A stretch of 64,000 nt of DNA from Cylindrospermopsis curvispora GIHE-G1 (GCF_014489415.1 NZ_CP060822.1:3581501-3645500), one strand, 5' to 3'; positions 17,416 through 26,324 are shown, counted from the stretch's first letter. Numbers and translations: made by a program. The notes: a model not told the origin generated them from the sequence alone.

Positions 17416-18390
17416 ATGTCCTCTTTAACTAGCTTAAGTACTCATACCATTAAAGAAAAAGCCTATAAATTAGGATTCCATAAAGTTGGTGTCGCAGTTG
17501 TATTGGGGGTGGAGAGTAAAGAAAAGGAAAGGTTGAGGAAATGGATAAGTCTGGGTTATCATGCTGACATGGATTGGATGACCAATCCAAAACGGGAAGA
17601 TATAAAATTACTCATGCCAGAAGTGCGATCGCTCGTTTGTGTAGCGATAAACTATTATACACCCCATTCCCGTCCCCTGGGGGGAGAGTATGGGAAGATA
17701 TCCCGTTATGGGTGGGGGAGAGATTATCATAGAATTCTGCATAAAAAGCTCAAACAATTAGCCACCTGGTTAGAATCACAGGGTGAGGGTATAAAAGCCA
17801 GATATTATGCGGATACAGGACCCATACAGGACAAAGTTTGGGCTGAGAAAGCGGGTATTGGCTGGATTGCCAAAAACGGTAATGTGATTACTAGGGAATA
17901 TGGTTCCTGGGTATTTTTAGGTGAAGTATTAACTAATCTAGAATTAGAGGGAGATACTCCAGCTACCCAACACTGCGGTACTTGTAACAGATGTATAGAA
18001 GCTTGTCCAACACAAGCAATTACCCAGCCATTTGTTGTAGATGCCAATAAATGTATTGCCTATCATACTATTGAAAATAGAGGAGAAACCCTGCCAATAA
18101 ACATAGAAAGAAATTTACAAGGATGGGTTGCTGGTTGTGATATTTGTCAAGATGTTTGTCCTTGGAATCAGCGGTTTTCCCAGGTAACAGATGTGGTAGA
18201 TTTTCATCCCTATCCTGGAAATTTAGCACCCAAGCTGTTAGAATTATCGGAGATCACTGATGAGCAATGGAATGAAAAATTTACTGCATCAGCTTTGAGA
18301 CGGATTAAACCAAAAATGTTACGTAGAAATGCCCGTGCTAATCTTACCACATTGAAACTAAATAATGACTCAAAAAGTAATCATCTTTGA
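17416..18390 (+). CDS. queG: Epoxyqueuosine reductase QueG
   Basis: A 324-residue cobalamin-dependent iron-sulfur enzyme that reduces epoxyqueuosine to queuosine in the tRNA wobble base, the last step of queuosine synthesis. Two [4Fe-4S] motifs are clear: CGTCNRCIEACPTQAI (~residue 192-207) and CDICQDVCPWN (~240-250). The DUF1730 N-terminal region (DWMTNPKRED, SLVCVAINYY) is also present. A HIP1-like GCGATCGC lies in the gene. Its 3' end overlaps the HAD gene by 26 bp. Confidence 0.96.
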   Translation: MSSLTSLSTHTIKEKAYKLGFHKVGVAVVLGVESKEKERLRKWISLGYHADMDWMTNPKREDIKLLMPEVRSLVCVAINYYTPHSRPLGGEYGKISRYGWGRDYHRILHKKLKQLATWLESQGEGIKARYYADTGPIQDKVWAEKAGIGWIAKNGNVITREYGSWVFLGEVLTNLELEGDTPATQHCGTCNRCIEACPTQAITQPFVVDANKCIAYHTIENRGETLPINIERNLQGWVAGCDICQDVCPWNQRFSQVTDVVDFHPYPGNLAPKLLELSEITDEQWNEKFTASALRRIKPKMLRRNARANLTTLKLNNDSKSNHL

Positions 18391-19021
18391 CTTTGATGGC
18401 ACAATTGCAGATACATTAGACGCTTTGGTAACAATTGCTAATCGTCTAGCCCGGGAGTTTGGCTATATGCAAATATCTGCTAAGGAATTAAAACTATTAA
18501 GAAATTTAACTGCTAGACAAATTATTAAGTATTCAGGTGTATCCCTATTTAAAATACCCTTTTTAGTTAAAAGAGTGAAAGGAGAATTAAAAAATAAAAT
18601 CAAGGATTTACAACCCATACCAGAAATTCCTGAAGCACTAAGAGAGCTAAGTAATCAGGGATATAAATTAGGGATTATTACCTCTAATGCACAAGAGAAT
18701 GTCCATGAATTTCTCAAGTGTCATCAGTTGGACAATCTATTTGAATTTGTTCATTCGGGGGTAACAATTTTTGGTAAGAATACTATCATGAGTAGTGTAA
18801 TTAAACAAAGACAAATTAAGCCCCAGACTGTCATTTATGTAGGTGATGAAACCAGAGACATAGAAGCAGCTAAAAAAGCCAATGTGCAAGTTATAGCAGT
18901 TACTTGGGGGTTTAATTCTCCTGAAGCACTAGCTAGGGAAAATCCTGACTTTTTGATTGATCATCCCAGGGAACTGCTGGAAGCGATTAATCATTCATTT
19001 GCTGAACCTAGTCCAAATTAA
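18365..19021 (+). CDS. HAD-superfamily phosphatase (phosphoglycolate phosphatase-like)
   Basis: A 218-residue HAD hydrolase. Motif I is FDFDGTIADT (nucleophile Asp near residue 9, acid Asp at +2), motif II ITSNAQ, motif III lysine region VIKQRQIKPQ and motif IV YVGDETRDIEAA. The helical cap between residues 15 and 85 marks subfamily I. Phosphoglycolate phosphatase or pyrophosphatase-like activity is plausible, but the substrate is not fixed by sequence. The start codon lies inside queG, so the two are probably translated from one mRNA. Confidence 0.88.
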   Translation: MTQKVIIFDFDGTIADTLDALVTIANRLAREFGYMQISAKELKLLRNLTARQIIKYSGVSLFKIPFLVKRVKGELKNKIKDLQPIPEIPEALRELSNQGYKLGIITSNAQENVHEFLKCHQLDNLFEFVHSGVTIFGKNTIMSSVIKQRQIKPQTVIYVGDETRDIEAAKKANVQVIAVTWGFNSPEALARENPDFLIDHPRELLEAINHSFAEPSPN

Positions 19022-19147
19022 AAGCATGAGGTTATAGAATCTACCAGGGAATTATTGAGGAATTACAAATTTTTTGTGTGACATTTCATAGCATACCTAA
19101 TATAGAATTTTGATAATTATTTTTGTGGGCAATCCACATCAGAGTTT

Positions 19148-19423
19148 ATGTCTAAAAAAGCTGTATTATCCTACGTTGTAGATCGCAAAACAGGTGAATG
19201 GAGAGCACTGAGCGGTTGTAGCTCCTCCCCTTCAAGAATTCCTGGTTCTCAACTCTACGATACACAGAGGTTTAGCGAAGAAGAACTACCACCACAGGTG
19301 GATCTCCGTCCCTTTATGACCCCTGTAGAAAATCAAGCAGGTGCCAACAGTTGTACAGCCAATGCAGTTTTTAATGAAGTTATAGCAGAGTATGACTACG
19401 AAACCATTGATAGCCTTTTTTAG
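19148..19423 (+). pseudogene. Truncated C1-family (papain-like) cysteine peptidase
   Basis: A 91-residue ORF. Its residues 48-75 (PPQVDLRPFMTPVENQAGAN, then SCTANAV) match the segment of cyanobacterial C1 peptidases around the oxyanion-hole Gln and catalytic Cys. The rest of the ~300-residue domain, including the catalytic His and Asn, is absent: the frame ends 16 residues after the Cys-containing motif. The upstream part (SYVVDRKTGEWRAL) also looks like a native N-terminus. It is probably a 3'-truncated gene. A short inhibitor-like or propeptide-like role cannot be excluded. Confidence 0.55.
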
Positions 19424-19536
19424 ACTATAGTTTTTAAAAACTGGTGGCATGGTGAAATTCAATCATTAATACAAACACTGAAATTATGGAAAAATTCAGC
19501 GTGAGGAAAAAATGAACAACTTCACCATTCCTAAAT

Positions 19537-20346
19537 TTAAGACTCATTCCTAGAAACAGGACGGCTAAAAACGGGGGAAAGATAAGCCACCAACAGACCT
19601 ATCAAAAAGGCAGAAATATTGCGGACCAAGGGAACCCAATCACTGGTACGGGTAATCACAGGAGCAATACCAAAAGCAATAAACAAAATTCCCCACAACG
19701 GTGAAAAAATTAACGCCCATTGCCAAGCAAACACTTGTTTATCATTGCGAGGTTGGGCTGCAAATCCGCAAATTATCCCGCCAATAGCTGAGGTAATGAG
19801 GGTAAGTATCCATTGCTCTTTGGGTAATCCGGGAACCACATTACAACCCCCCTGAGCTAAACAACCTTTCACCGAATTTAGTGCTTGTAAAATAGCCTGA
19901 TCTTCACCATTCTCCCTCACAAAATAGAGATTGCCAAAACGAGTTTGTAATTCAATCCAAAATGTACGCGGTAAGAGCTCATAAACTGCATCTCCCACAC
20001 TAAAACTCAGAATGTTACCACCACGTGCATCTGCAACTAGGAGAATACTTTTATCATCTAGTCCCCAGTATTTAATTACTGCTCTCCCTGGAGTCCGGTC
20101 ATATTGAGTCAATACCCGCAACTTCCAGCCAGTATCTACCTCAAACTGCTCTAATTCTTTTACTAACTTTTCTTCCTGTGGATCGGGTAAAGTTTTGGCT
20201 AGGTCAACTACTGGGGTAAAGGTATCAGGTAGCAAATCGGGATTTTCGTATGCTAGAGCTAATGGTGAGTTCATCACCCAAATAGATGCAGCAAATACAA
20301 AAACTGCAATGGATACTAGAATTTTTTGACAAAAGGAATGCTGCAT
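19537..20346 (-). CDS. TPM-domain thylakoid/periplasmic protein, Psb32-like
   Basis: A protein of about 269 residues from ATG 20346 (MQHSFCQKILVSIAVFVFAA), a signal peptide with likely cleavage after ALA. The TPM domain (~residues 45-160; VDLAKTLPDPQEEKLVKELEQF, WGLDDKSILLVADARGG) follows, and two or three C-terminal transmembrane helices (~195-260). This matches the cyanobacterial Psb32/TLP18.3 relatives linked to photosystem II repair. A longer start at 20385 adds an unsupported extension. Single gene; the region upstream holds the IS607 remnant. Confidence 0.85.
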   Translation of the reverse strand: MQHSFCQKILVSIAVFVFAASIWVMNSPLALAYENPDLLPDTFTPVVDLAKTLPDPQEEKLVKELEQFEVDTGWKLRVLTQYDRTPGRAVIKYWGLDDKSILLVADARGGNILSFSVGDAVYELLPRTFWIELQTRFGNLYFVRENGEDQAILQALNSVKGCLAQGGCNVVPGLPKEQWILTLITSAIGGIICGFAAQPRNDKQVFAWQWALIFSPLWGILFIAFGIAPVITRTSDWVPLVRNISAFLIGLLVAYLSPVFSRPVSRNES

Positions 20347-20452
20347 AGACTTTTCTATACGAGTATTAAAGGTGAGGGTAAACAACTGCTATTTTTAGGT
20401 TACGGGAAAAGTGATATTTCTTTACAATTGTTTACTTTACCGCTCTATAGGA

Positions 20453-20829
20453 TCTACCCAAAGCTACTCAGACCTTTACAGTTCTGGACTTTAGAACCTA
20501 CTTCCTGTTTCATCGTAGTCTCAAGAATCATCTTGAGAGGTTTGTCTACTCCACAAGCTATCTCGGTAGAGCTTACCGTTTGATCCGAACGAATCGGAAT
20601 ATGAATTCCTTCAAACCATCGTTAAAAATGCTTTGATACTCAATTCTTCAATTTTGATAACGCTTTGGTTTTTAGCGATATCATAAGTGAGTTTATGAGT
20701 GGCATCTTTGCGGATGTTTGACACTTTAGCATGAGTTTTAGCCAGTTTAGAAGTAGCCTTAGCTCGATTCTTAGAACCAAAGTTGTAAGCATGTCTAGCT
20801 ACTCCGCAATGTTGACGGAATAGAGTCAC
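20453..20829 (-). pseudogene. Decayed TnpB (IS607-type orfB) remnant
   Basis: On the minus strand, a GTG-started ORF (20829-20611) reads FRQHCGVARHAYN, the TnpB N-terminus. It then jumps directly to a mid-protein segment (KLAKTHAKVSNIRKDATHKL) and KNQSVIKIEELSIKAF, so an internal piece is deleted. Downstream in another frame, 20590-20453 encodes TVSSTEIACGVD and LETTMKQE, typical of the TnpB C-terminus. The zinc-ribbon and catalytic regions are missing. It overlaps the TnpA remnant at GTGA, the usual tnpA-tnpB coupling. Confidence 0.75.
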
Positions 20830-21120
20830 CTGTTTGTTAAAAGACCACTGGAAAACACTTGAATCAACTCTATCATGTCCTGTACAAGTTCTTGTTCAAA
20901 ACTGATTTCTTCTGATGATTTGTTAACAATCACCACCTCAGTTTCAAGCTCCTCATAACTAGAGACTCTTGCATAATTGATTGTAATGGGAGTCTCTAGC
21001 TTGTCTAAGTCTCTGGGAGTGATGCGTTTAATATCCGCTAAGTAGAAACGTTTTTGACCCTAAATAATCAAAAACCAAATATTCTCGAAAATTGTTGGTA
21101 GGTACAGCTATTGAGGTCAT
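20826..21120 (-). pseudogene. Decayed IS607-type serine resolvase (TnpA) remnant
   Basis: Reading leftwards from ATG 21120, the first ~20 residues (SIAVPTNNFREYLVFDYLG) are followed by a frameshift near 21058. The frame then encodes KRFYLADIKRITPRD, TINYARVSS (the catalytic serine region of IS607 TnpA) and, after an internal deletion, FEQELVQDMIELIQVFS, which resembles the C-terminal resolvase segment. The element is therefore dead. Its first ATG overlaps the stop of the DUF948 gene (ATGA). This suggests insertion next to, or partly replacing, the original 3' end of that gene. Confidence 0.7.
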
Positions 21121-21524
21121 GATTTAGTGCGGATTCCCTGTAAGCTCCGTTTATTGGATGGTGGATTGGTAAAGGTTTTCCAAGCAGTTCTCACACCAAC
21201 TAGTAGACTGCGAGTGCCAATTTCCACATTCTCAGCTTGTTTTTTAGCAGTGTTTAAACCTTGATCTACTTGTCTAACTACTTGACCCGCACTTTTAATT
21301 CCATCACTGACATCTCCAGTTAAATCCGTGATGTCTAAACTCGTATTGCGGATAGCTTTTAGTGTAGGGGGTAACTCCCTAGAAAGAGTATCAAAGAACT
21401 TTTCAGCACTACGAGAAGCTCGTGCTAATTCTTGCACAGCGGGTATGGCCACTACTAATACCACACTCAGACTAGTAGCTACTAATAGTAAAGATAGTCC
21501 CAGCCAAAATAGAGGATCAATCAC
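21117..21524 (-). CDS. DUF948-like membrane protein
   Basis: A 135-residue protein with one N-terminal helix (residues ~6-29, LFWLGLSLLLVATSLSVVLVV). A long amphipathic region follows (AVQELARASRSAEKFFDTLS), typical of DUF948 proteins, which often neighbour YtxH genes as here. Its stop overlaps the start of the IS607 remnant, so the last residues may have been altered by insertion. Function unknown; family members are general-stress or envelope-associated. It follows the YtxH gene by 14 bp. Confidence 0.8.
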   Translation of the reverse strand: MIDPLFWLGLSLLLVATSLSVVLVVAIPAVQELARASRSAEKFFDTLSRELPPTLKAIRNTSLDITDLTGDVSDGIKSAGQVVRQVDQGLNTAKKQAENVEIGTRSLLVGVRTAWKTFTNPPSNKRSLQGIRTKS

Positions 21525-21538
21525 GGTGACACTAGAAT

Positions 21539-21898
21539 TTATAGACTTTCTGGATTTTGGTTGAGATGGTCTGGATTTTCATCAGCATTATGAGATTTTA
21601 CTCTGTTTAATGACTCTCTTTCCCTTTGTGTAGCTTCCACTCCTGATGCGATCGCATCTCGCAACCTATCTAAGGTGTCATCCCAGTTTCTAACCACACT
21701 AGCTGAGAGTTTATCTGTTTGGATTTGCACACTGGTGGATATATCCTCTGCCAATTCTGGTAAAGCATCCGCAGATTTTTTCAAGAGCTTACGGGTTTCT
21801 TTGCCCGTACGGGGTGCAACAAGCAAGCCTGCTAAAGCTCCAATTGTAGCTCCCAGCATTACACCACCAATAAATATTCCGGAACGATTATTAGACAT
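21539..21898 (-). CDS. YtxH domain protein
   Basis: A 119-residue protein whose N-terminus (GIFIGGVMLGATIGALAGLLVAPRTGKETRK) is the YtxH signature: a glycine-rich membrane helix ending in APRTGKE(T/L)R. A charged amphipathic C-terminal half follows. YtxH proteins are small general-stress membrane proteins in Gram-positives and are common in cyanobacteria. It forms a two-gene unit with the DUF948 gene downstream, the usual pairing. Confidence 0.87.
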   Translation of the reverse strand: MSNNRSGIFIGGVMLGATIGALAGLLVAPRTGKETRKLLKKSADALPELAEDISTSVQIQTDKLSASVVRNWDDTLDRLRDAIASGVEATQRERESLNRVKSHNADENPDHLNQNPESL

Positions 21899-21995
21899 AA
21901 TAAGACATTTTAATTCTTTATAACAGAAATTTGCGAAAAACTCCCAGTCTTGAGCTAGGGATAGGAACAGTATAATTCTTTTGCGGTTGAATGGG

Positions 21996-22313
21996 CTATT
22001 TTTGTACTTTCTGGGCTAATAATCTCCAACCAGAGGTGGTAAGAAGTTTCAACAGTTGAAAGGTTTGCCAAGCCTGTTGAAGTTGCTGTTTTAGCATTTG
22101 CTGCTTTTGTCTCCAATGATAAATTTGTTCTCGTTCTCCATTAATATTATCCCCTATTGTGGCTAGAACCCCATAAATAGCTGATTCCTTACTTTCTAGA
22201 TTATTGGCTATTATTGTCAACTTGTGTTTAAGTTGCCACATTTGCCACGCTAGGTATACTAGCATCAGTGAAATCACGATATTAGTCAGGAAAACTATGA
22301 CTATGGTTACCAT
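21996..22313 (-). CDS. Small membrane protein, unknown
   Basis: About 105 residues from ATG 22313 (MVTIVIVFLTNIVISLMLVYLAWQMWQLKHKL): one N-terminal transmembrane helix (residues 2-24) followed by a cytoplasmic helical region rich in Gln and Leu (QKQQMLKQQLQQAWQTFQLL) that may form a coiled coil. No family recognised. It lies upstream of the ytxH-DUF948 pair on the same strand and may belong to the same envelope-stress unit. The longer reading from 22361 is not supported. Confidence 0.6.
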   Translation of the reverse strand: MVTIVIVFLTNIVISLMLVYLAWQMWQLKHKLTIIANNLESKESAIYGVLATIGDNINGEREQIYHWRQKQQMLKQQLQQAWQTFQLLKLLTTSGWRLLAQKVQK

Positions 22314-22451
22314 GGTGCTGTGGTTAGTGTTTTTGCTGTTTAGGTACTGAAAACTCAACAATTAATGTACCACAGTTCACAGTTTTATTGACAAATCTAC
22401 AAGAGTTATTAATAATTTGATCAGTCCTAAATTGGTGGAGTTGGAGGGGTT

Positions 22452-23165
22452 GTGCGTGACGATCTGAAGAGTCTGCGAATCACATATAAAGAATTGCAAG
22501 ACCTAACTAACTTACCCGTAGATAATCAACTCCCCATTATAACCGATTCCCTGTACCAGTTGGGGAAGTTATTACTGGTAAAAGTCCAGGGTTCTGAGGG
22601 AGCTACAGCGGTTTTTATTAGTTCTTCCATTCTAATTTTTACATATTTGCTTTTCGATTGGTTAGTTAAAGAATTAGTAGTTTGGATTACTTTACCATCG
22701 TGGATATTACTTATTTTAACCCTGGGTTGCCTAAGTGTTGTTAGCCAAGGGGTGTTATATTTGTGGTGGAAGTACAAAACCCACTTCCTCAAGAAGAACA
22801 TGACCAGCTCCCTAAAGGTCTTATTAAATGACGTTTCCAGATATAATTCTGTTATTCATGCCATAGATATTAATGATCAAATAGAAGCAGCAGGTAATCC
22901 AGCAGTGGGTATACAAAACAGAGATAAAGTGATTAGATCTTTAAAATTCACCAAGTTAGATTTAGTCAGAGCATTGAAAACAGAAAGAATTTTACGAGAG
23001 AATAAAGCGTTTATCTTAACTAATTCGGATCTGTTTACCCATGATTTATCCAGTTTAAGCACTATGGCAGTTAGCGAAAAGGCAGCAGAACACGACCGGT
23101 TGCTAAATGAAGCATTACAAATCGCTATGGATATTAAGCAAGAAATGAAAAAACTACAAGACTAG
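22452..23165 (+). CDS. Hypothetical membrane protein
   Basis: 237 residues from GTG 22452, with GGAGGGG shortly upstream. Two transmembrane helices are visible at ~50-72 (ATAVFISSSILIFTYLLF) and ~78-105 (LPSWILLILTLGCLSVVSQGVLYLWW), followed by a soluble helical C-terminal half (residues 115-237). No family recognised with certainty. It is followed by the DUF1350 gene 43 bp later, so the two may be co-transcribed. Confidence 0.65.
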   Translation: MRDDLKSLRITYKELQDLTNLPVDNQLPIITDSLYQLGKLLLVKVQGSEGATAVFISSSILIFTYLLFDWLVKELVVWITLPSWILLILTLGCLSVVSQGVLYLWWKYKTHFLKKNMTSSLKVLLNDVSRYNSVIHAIDINDQIEAAGNPAVGIQNRDKVIRSLKFTKLDLVRALKTERILRENKAFILTNSDLFTHDLSSLSTMAVSEKAAEHDRLLNEALQIAMDIKQEMKKLQD

Positions 23166-23208
23166 TCTAAAAATTTTTATCTCTCCCCCGCAATAGAAGG
23201 TTATTGAT

Positions 23209-23994
23209 ATGGAATGGAAAGAAATAAGAGGTAATTGGGTAATTGTTCCCCGTCACCCCATTGGAATCATTCATTTTTTGGGAGGTGCATTTGTCGCTAG
23301 TGCACCCCATTTGACCTACCGTTGGTTATTAGAGCAGTTTGCTAACAAAGGTTACGTCATAATTGCTACACCATTTGTTAATGGACTAGATCACCGGGCG
23401 ATCGCCCAATCAGTTCTACTGAACTTTGAAAGGACTTTGGAACGTCTACATTATTATGGGGAATTACATAAATTATACTTACCAATTTATGGAGTTGGAC
23501 ACAGCATGGGTTGTAAGCTGCAATTACTGATTGGCAGTCTTTTTGAAGTGGAGCGAGCGGGTAACATTCTGATTTCCTTTAATAACTACACTGCTAAAGA
23601 TGCTATTCCTCTAGTGGAGCAACTAAATTCTACCTTCATGAGTGATTTAATGATTGAATTTAGTCCCACACCCACAGAAACTAATCAAATTATCGAAGAA
23701 TCCTATCAGATTAGACGCAACCTATTAATCAAATTCCACAATGACAATTTAGATCAATCAGCAGAGTTAACGAAAATTTTAAAAAACCGTTTTTCTCAAA
23801 TGGTTACCGTAAAAACTCTCTCCGGAAACCACACAACTCCTTTAGGTCAAGACATTAAATGGCAATCAGGAAATTCCTTTACTCCCCTAGATGCTATAGC
23901 CCAGTGGTTTAAACAAGAGGTTTATAGAGATTTACACCAGCTGCAAAAAGTAATGCTATTCTGGCTTAACCCTCTAGAGTCTTTATCGGATTAA
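23209..23994 (+). CDS. DUF1350 family protein (alpha/beta-hydrolase-like)
   Basis: A 261-residue protein beginning EWKEIRGNWVIVPRHPIGIIHFLGGAF, the hallmark N-terminus of DUF1350 proteins of cyanobacteria and chloroplasts. GVGHSMGCKLQLLI resembles the nucleophile elbow G-x-S-x-G of alpha/beta hydrolases, with Ser near residue 99, and LSGNHTTPLG near residue 207 could carry the His. Hydrolase activity is inferred from fold-like motifs only. A HIP1 site is present at 23398. Confidence 0.85.
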   Translation: MEWKEIRGNWVIVPRHPIGIIHFLGGAFVASAPHLTYRWLLEQFANKGYVIIATPFVNGLDHRAIAQSVLLNFERTLERLHYYGELHKLYLPIYGVGHSMGCKLQLLIGSLFEVERAGNILISFNNYTAKDAIPLVEQLNSTFMSDLMIEFSPTPTETNQIIEESYQIRRNLLIKFHNDNLDQSAELTKILKNRFSQMVTVKTLSGNHTTPLGQDIKWQSGNSFTPLDAIAQWFKQEVYRDLHQLQKVMLFWLNPLESLSD

Positions 23995-24089
23995 CATAAA
24001 TAGCTCAAGTTTTTATCAGCTTTTCATTCTAGATTCCTAATTTGTGGACATAATGTAAGTGGGTGGGTGGAATTAAATATAAGATGAAC

Positions 24090-24152
24090 GTAGGTTGGGC
24101 TGAAGTATGAAACCCAACGCCCGCATGGGTTTCGTTCCTCAACCCATCCTAC
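24090..24152. repeat. Interspersed palindrome of the GTAGGTTGGG type
   Basis: GTAGGTTGGG...GAAACCCAACGC and ATGGGTTTCG...AACCCATCCTAC form an imperfect ~28-bp hairpin around a short loop. Palindromes starting GTAGGTTGGG and containing GAAACCCAAC recur in filamentous cyanobacterial genomes and look like MITE- or REP-type repeats. This one sits 50 bp upstream of the response regulator start and after the DUF1350 gene. Confidence 0.7.
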
Positions 24153-24210
24153 AAATAATTGTGCCTCCCTACTTAAATAGAATACTGATGATATAAATCT
24201 TCTAAACCTT

Positions 24211-25344
24211 ATGTTCCAAATTTTAGTAATTGATGATGATTCTTCAATCCAAATCCTTCTCAAAAGGATCTTAGAAAAACAGCATTATCAAGTTATCACA
24301 ACCAGTAATGGGAGAGAGGGAATTTTACAAGCTGTTGCTTCTCCTCCTGCTCTGATTATTTGTGATTGGATGATGCCTGAATTAAGTGGTTTAGAGGTCT
24401 GTAATTTTATTAAAAATCACCCAAATTTATCCAGTACATTTTTTATTTTATTAACATCCTTAGATTCAGTATCAGATCGGGTTAAAGGACTAGACTCAGG
24501 AGCAGATGATTTTATCTCGAAACCCATTGAACAAAATGAACTACAAGCTAGAGTTAGAGCTGGACTACGTCTACATCAGTTAAATCGAGATTTACAAACC
24601 CAAAAGCTATTGTTAGAAACCGAGCTGTCAGAAGCTACAGACTACGTCAAGTCTCTTTTACCACTACCTATTAATCAACCACTGAATATTGATTATATGT
24701 TCTTACCTTCTCGAAAATTAGGAGGAGATTGTTTTGATTATTATTGGTTAGATAGTGACCACCTGGTAATTTATCTATTGGATGCTGTTGGTCATGGACT
24801 TAGGGCCACTCTCCCCGCAATTTCCGTGTTAAATTTACTTCGTTCTCGGGCACTTAAAGGAGTAAATTATTATCAACCTAGTCAGGTATTATCAGCTTTA
24901 AATGATGCTTTTCAAACTGATGATAAAACCGAGAAGTACTTCACAATTTGGTATGGTGTATATAACCATGTAAATCGACAATTAACCTATGCTAGTGCAG
25001 GACATCCACCAGCAGTTTTACTGTCACCAAAATCTCCTAATGTTCATATAACCCTTCTCAAAACTCCGGGTATGCCCATCGGTATGTTTTGCCAAGCTAA
25101 ATATGTGGATGAAATTTTTCAAATTGGAGAATTAAGTAGTCTTTATATTTTCAGTGACGGAGCTTATGAAATTACTAATTTTGATGGAATTCTTTGGAGT
25201 TTAGAGCAGTTTGTTCAGTTATTAGTTAGGTCGCAAAATCTACCTAACTCCCAACTTGAATATGTAATAAAATATTTGGTTAATTTAAACTCCAAAGAAA
25301 CTTTTGATGATGACCTAGCCATCATCCAGATTAAATTTGATTAG
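24211..25344 (+). CDS. Response regulator with PP2C (SpoIIE/RsbU-type) phosphatase
   Basis: A 377-residue protein: receiver domain at 3-120 (VIDDDSS acidic pocket, phospho-Asp in CDWMMPE, LLTS, KPIE), a coiled linker (125-145) and a PP2C domain (~155-377). The PP2C part has GGDCFDYY, LLDAVGHGLRA, GHPPAVLL and FSDGAYEI. In the GDVSGHG-equivalent motif it reads DAVGHG, keeping the metal-binding Asp. It probably dephosphorylates the STAS antagonist encoded convergently just downstream (4-bp overlap of ends). Confidence 0.92.
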   Translation: MFQILVIDDDSSIQILLKRILEKQHYQVITTSNGREGILQAVASPPALIICDWMMPELSGLEVCNFIKNHPNLSSTFFILLTSLDSVSDRVKGLDSGADDFISKPIEQNELQARVRAGLRLHQLNRDLQTQKLLLETELSEATDYVKSLLPLPINQPLNIDYMFLPSRKLGGDCFDYYWLDSDHLVIYLLDAVGHGLRATLPAISVLNLLRSRALKGVNYYQPSQVLSALNDAFQTDDKTEKYFTIWYGVYNHVNRQLTYASAGHPPAVLLSPKSPNVHITLLKTPGMPIGMFCQAKYVDEIFQIGELSSLYIFSDGAYEITNFDGILWSLEQFVQLLVRSQNLPNSQLEYVIKYLVNLNSKETFDDDLAIIQIKFD

Positions 25345-25667
25345 GTCTTATTCACCAATTCTCGATGAAAGTCATCCTGGGTAGCAAATATTTCAAATAT
25401 CTCATCGATACTGGTTAATTCAAATATCATTCTTACTTGTTCATTCAGGGAACAGAGTACCATTTTAATGCCCGCTTTTTGTAAATTTTTAAAGGCCAAC
25501 ACCAGATATCCTAAACCGCGACTGTCTAGAAAAGTAATATGTTGACAATCAATTAAAACCACTTCGGCTTTAGTCTCTACAATTTTGGCAATATTTCTCT
25601 GAAATTCTAATGCATTTTGGGAATTTAAATTTTTCGTAAGGGTGAGAGTTTGTACTTGCTTACTCAT
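25341..25667 (-). CDS. STAS-domain anti-sigma factor antagonist
   Basis: A 108-residue SpoIIAA/RsbV-like protein. The phosphorylatable Ser lies in FLDSRGLGYL (about residue 49), within the classic DSxGL motif. When dephosphorylated by a PP2C protein, such antagonists bind RsbW-like kinases and release their targets. It sits tail-to-tail with a PP2C response regulator. An RsbW-like kinase is encoded at 16096-16512, so all three partner-switch components are in this window. Confidence 0.92.
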   Translation of the reverse strand: MSKQVQTLTLTKNLNSQNALEFQRNIAKIVETKAEVVLIDCQHITFLDSRGLGYLVLAFKNLQKAGIKMVLCSLNEQVRMIFELTSIDEIFEIFATQDDFHRELVNKT

Positions 25668-25789
25668 AATTACTTTGTATTTACTCTATTTGATATTAAT
25701 TTGGCTGTTTTCTCTCCAGTATATAACAACCAAGAAAATTCGATATGCTAATTCAATATCATTTATTAGATTTATTAGATATTAAAGGA

Positions 25790-26284
25790 TCAACCTTGCC
25801 AAGAACCAGATTTACCACCCGTTTTACTCACTAAACCTATAGATTGGATTTGGATAGACTTTTCTAAAGCTTTAGTCATGTCGTATAAAGTCAAAGCAGC
25901 TACAGAAACAGCCATGAGAGCTTCCATCTCCACACCGGTTTCTGACTTGGTTTTAACTGTGGCGTAAATTTCATACCCGGGTAGTTTTTCATCCGGTCTA
26001 ATCTCCACTGTGACCTTTTGCAAAGGTAAGGGATGACAAAGAGGAATTAAGTTTGGGGTCTGTTTAGCAGCCATAATGCCAGCTATCCTAACGGTAGCTA
26101 ATACATCCCCTTTCGGTGCATTTCCCGCTTCAATCGCAGCCAGAGTTTCTGGTAACATCCGCACCCTGGCCATGGCGATCGCCTCCCTAATCGTGGGGAT
26201 TTTTCCTGATATGTCAACCATTTGCACCTCTCCCTGGGTAGTGAGATGAGAAAGATCAGAAGATTTTGGCAAAAACTCTTGCAT
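25790..26284 (-). CDS. moaC: Cyclic pyranopterin monophosphate synthase MoaC
   Basis: About 164 residues from ATG 26284 ([14 protein letters not shown]). MoaC completes cyclic pyranopterin formation from the MoaA product in molybdenum cofactor synthesis. Diagnostic segments are [27 protein letters not shown] (with the conserved CHPL) and [20 protein letters not shown], then LYDMTKA. A longer start at 26293 adds three residues. It is divergent from tRNA-Arg, 41 bp away. Confidence 0.97.
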   Translation of the reverse strand: MQEFLPKSSDLSHLTTQGEVQMVDISGKIPTIREAIAMARVRMLPETLAAIEAGNAPKGDVLATVRIAGIMAAKQTPNLIPLCHPLPLQKVTVEIRPDEKLPGYEIYATVKTKSETGVEMEALMAVSVAALTLYDMTKALEKSIQIQSIGLVSKTGGKSGSWQG

Positions 26285-26324
26285 AATTTCCAAAGGGTAT
26301 GCTAATATAATATTCGTTGACTAA

